Source of the DNA: Bradyrhizobium sp. SK17
GTDB lineage: Bacteria; Pseudomonadota; Alphaproteobacteria; Rhizobiales; Xanthobacteraceae
Assembly: GCF_002831585.1 (NCBI RefSeq)
Contig: NZ_CP025113.1
Span: 7,393,001-7,457,000, forward strand
Direction of reading: 5' to 3'
DNA: 64,000 nucleotides
Positions 62,021-64,000 of the stretch are shown here, piece by piece (positions within the stretch are counted from its first letter, which is position 1; every line of letters starts with the position of its first letter). The notes under the pieces are model-generated. The model did not search any database and had not been told where the DNA came from. It saw only the letters and a program-made list of their open reading frames with translations. Both the position numbers and the translations under genes were made by a program.

Positions 62021-62113
62021 GTGGCGAAAGAAACCGGCTTGGGCCGGTCCAGATCCCCGTCATTAGACCGATGGCGCGTTGACGCGGACCCCAAATTAGT
62101 TGCAAAAGAAACC
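62021..62113. promoter_or_regulatory. Two 15-bp direct repeats upstream of a binding-protein gene
   Basis: GTGGCGAAAGAAACC (62021-62035) and GTTGCAAAAGAAACC (62099-62113) agree in 13 of 15 positions and are 78 bp apart, in the divergent spacer between the MoeA-like and ABC binding-protein genes. They look like half-sites for a shared regulator. Confidence 0.45.
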
Positions 62114-62182
62114 AATATGACCGGGTTGCAGAAGCCCGGCACAACCATAATGGCCAATGCGCCAGTTCAGGAGGGAGACAGA

Positions 62183-63394
62183 ATGATCGCCACCAGACTA
62201 GCCATGTTCGGGACGCTCGCAGCCGCGCTGCTGGCCTCCTCGACCGCATCGGCGCAGGTATCCGACGACATCGTCAAGATCGGCGTGCTGACCGACATGA
62301 ACGGACCGGCCTCGACCCCGACCGGACAGGGCTCGGTGACCGCAGCCCAGATGGCGGTCGACGATTTCGGCGGCAAGGTGCTCGGCAAGCCTGTTACGGT
62401 GATCGTCGGCGATCACCAGCTCAAGCCGGACATCGGCGCGACCATCGCGCGGCGCTGGTATGACGTCGATCAGGTCGACCTCATCGTCGACGTGCCGGTG
62501 TCGGCGGTCGGTCTCGCGGTGCAGAACATCGCCAACGAGAAGAAGAAGCTGTTCATCACGCACTCGACCGGCGCGACCGACTTCCACGGCAAGTTCTGCT
62601 CGCCCTATGCGATGCAGTGGGTGTTCGACACCCGCGCGCTCGCGGTCGGCACCGCGCAGGAGGTCGTGAAGCGCGGCGGCGACAGCTGGTTCTTCATCAC
62701 CGACGACTATGCGTTCGGCCACTCGCTGGAGAAGGATGCCTCCGCCGTCGTGACCAAGAACGGCGGCAAGGTGCTCGGCGCGGTGCGGCCGCCATTTGCG
62801 ACGCCCGATCTGTCGTCCTTCATCTTGCAGGCGCAGGCCTCGAAGGCCAAGATCATCGGCATTGCCGGCGGCCCGCCGAACAACACCAACGAGATCAAGA
62901 CCGCCGCGGAGTTCGGTGTCTTCGCCGGCGGCCAGCAGATGGCCGCGCTGCTGGCGCTGATCACCGACGTCCATTCGATCGGGCTGTCGGCCGCGCAGGG
63001 CCTGCTACTGACCACCTCGTTCTACTGGGACATGGACGACAAGACCCGGGAATGGTCGAAGCGCTATTTCGCCAAGATGAACCGGATGCCGACGATGTGG
63101 CAGGCCGGCGTCTACTCCTCGGTGACCGCCTATCTCAACGCGATCAAGGAGACCGGCACCGACGATCCGCTCAAGGTCGCGGCCAAGATGCGCGAGAAGC
63201 CGGTGGAGGATTTCTTCGCCCGCAACGGCAAACTGCGCGAGGACAATCTGATGGTGCACGACCTCTGGCTGGTGCAGGTCAAAACGCCCGCCGAGTCGAA
63301 ATATCCGTGGGACTACTACAAGATCCTGGCGAAGATCTCGGGCGAGGATGCGTTCGGCCCGCCAGACCCGGCCTGCCCGATGGTGAAGAAATAA
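62183..63394 (+). CDS. ABC transporter substrate-binding protein, branched-chain amino acid / aromatic type
   Basis: 403 residues from ATG 62183, with AGGAGG and GGAG just upstream. Signal peptide MFGTLAAALLASSTASA, then DDIVKIGVLTDMNGPASTPT and the two-lobed periplasmic fold (FFITDDYAFGHSLEKDASAV; GVYSSVTAYLNAIKETGTDD). In Bradyrhizobium and Rhodopseudomonas this group is often tied to aromatic acids as well as amino acids; the ligand here is not known. No permease gene follows it directly. Confidence 0.9.
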   Translation: MIATRLAMFGTLAAALLASSTASAQVSDDIVKIGVLTDMNGPASTPTGQGSVTAAQMAVDDFGGKVLGKPVTVIVGDHQLKPDIGATIARRWYDVDQVDLIVDVPVSAVGLAVQNIANEKKKLFITHSTGATDFHGKFCSPYAMQWVFDTRALAVGTAQEVVKRGGDSWFFITDDYAFGHSLEKDASAVVTKNGGKVLGAVRPPFATPDLSSFILQAQASKAKIIGIAGGPPNNTNEIKTAAEFGVFAGGQQMAALLALITDVHSIGLSAAQGLLLTTSFYWDMDDKTREWSKRYFAKMNRMPTMWQAGVYSSVTAYLNAIKETGTDDPLKVAAKMREKPVEDFFARNGKLREDNLMVHDLWLVQVKTPAESKYPWDYYKILAKISGEDAFGPPDPACPMVKK

Positions 63395-63420
63395 GATCAG
63401 CGAATGGCGAATAGGGAGCA

Positions 63421-63442
63421 GCGAATAGATGCGACTATTCGC
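63421..63442. terminator. Stem-loop between convergent binding-protein genes
   Basis: GCGAATAG-ATGCGA-CTATTCGC, a perfect 8-bp stem lying between the two convergent stops (63394 and 63461), a likely bidirectional terminator. Further copies of GCGAATAG/GCGAATGG around it suggest a local repeat. Confidence 0.6.
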
Positions 63443-63460
63443 CACTCACTCTTCGCCGCG

Positions 63461-64000
63461 CTAGCGCGTCACCCCGATCTCGCGGAAATATCTCAGCACG
63501 CCGGGGTGGATCAAATTGAGATCGGGCGCGGCGGCGATGGTGTTCGCCGCCGTGGTCTCGCAAGCCTGGGCGAGCTTCTTGCAGAAATCAGCCTCGACGC
63601 CGTGCAGCGTCTTCGCCAGCCGATAGGCAACGTCGTCGGGAAGGCTCTCGCGCACCAGGATGTAGCTCCAGGAGCCGATCGAAGCGATCGCCTCACTCTG
63701 CTTCGGGTAGCTGCCGGCGGGGATCGTCAGCGGCTTGAGGAAGCTGTGCTTGGCGCGGACGCGCGCGATCTCGTCCGCGGTCGGCGCGATGAACCGCGCG
63801 CCGGTCGGGCTCTCGGCCAGCTTGGTGAAGCTCGGCCAGCCAATCCCGGCGCCCCACAGCGCGGCGACGCGGCCATCTTCCAGCATCGCAGGGCCATCGC
63901 CGGCGCGGTCGAGATAGATCGATTTGAAATCCTCGTCCTGCTTCAACCCGATGCCGTCGAGAATGTAGCGCGACAGGATCGGGATGCCGGACCCCTTGGC
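63461..64000 (-). CDS. TAXI family TRAP transporter solute-binding protein (3' part only)
   Basis: The C-terminal 179 residues; the start lies beyond the right edge. Segments ILSRYILDGIGLKQDEDFKS, DGRVAALWGAGIGWPSFTKL and the end GVLRYFREIGVTR fit the TAXI/TRAP-associated extracytoplasmic receptor family. It would deliver an organic acid or similar solute to a TRAP permease (not in the window). Confidence 0.82.
   Translation of the reverse strand, partial: AKGSGIPILSRYILDGIGLKQDEDFKSIYLDRAGDGPAMLEDGRVAALWGAGIGWPSFTKLAESPTGARFIAPTADEIARVRAKHSFLKPLTIPAGSYPKQSEAIASIGSWSYILVRESLPDDVAYRLAKTLHGVEADFCKKLAQACETTAANTIAAAPDLNLIHPGVLRYFREIGVTR

Overview
The window is high-GC alphaproteobacterial chromosome, most probably Bradyrhizobium or a close relative (inference). 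The evidence is the gene content (fused transaldolase/glucose-6-phosphate isomerase, GlgE and TreYZ cluster, MoeA fused to a periplasmic-binding-protein-like domain), several candidate EcfG-type general-stress promoters (GGAAC-N16-NGTT), and intergenic inverted repeats of kinds I recall as common in Bradyrhizobium genomes. I see no rRNA, tRNA, CRISPR array, transposase or prophage gene.

Layout. 1-285: start of an ABC amino-acid-type binding protein. 494-5358 (minus): stress operon prkA-yeaH-spoVR. 5879-6983: two small exported proteins. 7203-14706 (plus): sugar-phosphate operon tal-pgi, gnd, zwf, pgl, gntK and a HAD phosphatase. 14913-18689 (minus): malQ and a GH15 hydrolase. 18893-32917 (plus): glgE, treS-maltokinase, glgB, glgX, treZ, treY. 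32927-37703: a PHA-system protein, a DUF3309 peptide, ligD and ku (divergent), and a DUF6496-type basic protein. 37865-46160 (minus): a complete kdp potassium-uptake operon with two extra tiny membrane ORFs and a frameshifted kdpB. 46488-49245: small hypotheticals and a DapA-family protein lacking its catalytic lysine. 49497-52294: hsp20 and lon. 52445-55630: a PsiF-like exported protein, an OFA-family transporter, tusA and mobB. 55982-58549: a fused membrane/spermidine-synthase protein. 58919-61999: two MoeA-type genes. 62183-64000: an ABC binding protein and the 3' part of a TAXI-TRAP binding protein.

How the genes work together. TreS-maltokinase turns trehalose into maltose-1-phosphate, GlgE polymerises it, GlgB branches it, GlgX and MalQ remodel it, and TreY/TreZ convert the glucan back to trehalose. 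The neighbouring operon handles glucose-6-phosphate through the oxidative pentose-phosphate branch. This sugar island, the NHEJ pair ligD/ku and two small stress-type genes share candidate EcfG promoters. In the malQ/glgE gap the two -35 boxes form a 15-bp palindrome, and in the ligD/ku gap two promoters interleave on opposite strands. My reading is a desiccation/osmotic-stress island combining compatible solute, carbon reserve, DNA-end joining, potassium uptake and protein quality control. The promoter matches are seen in the sequence. Their function is inferred.
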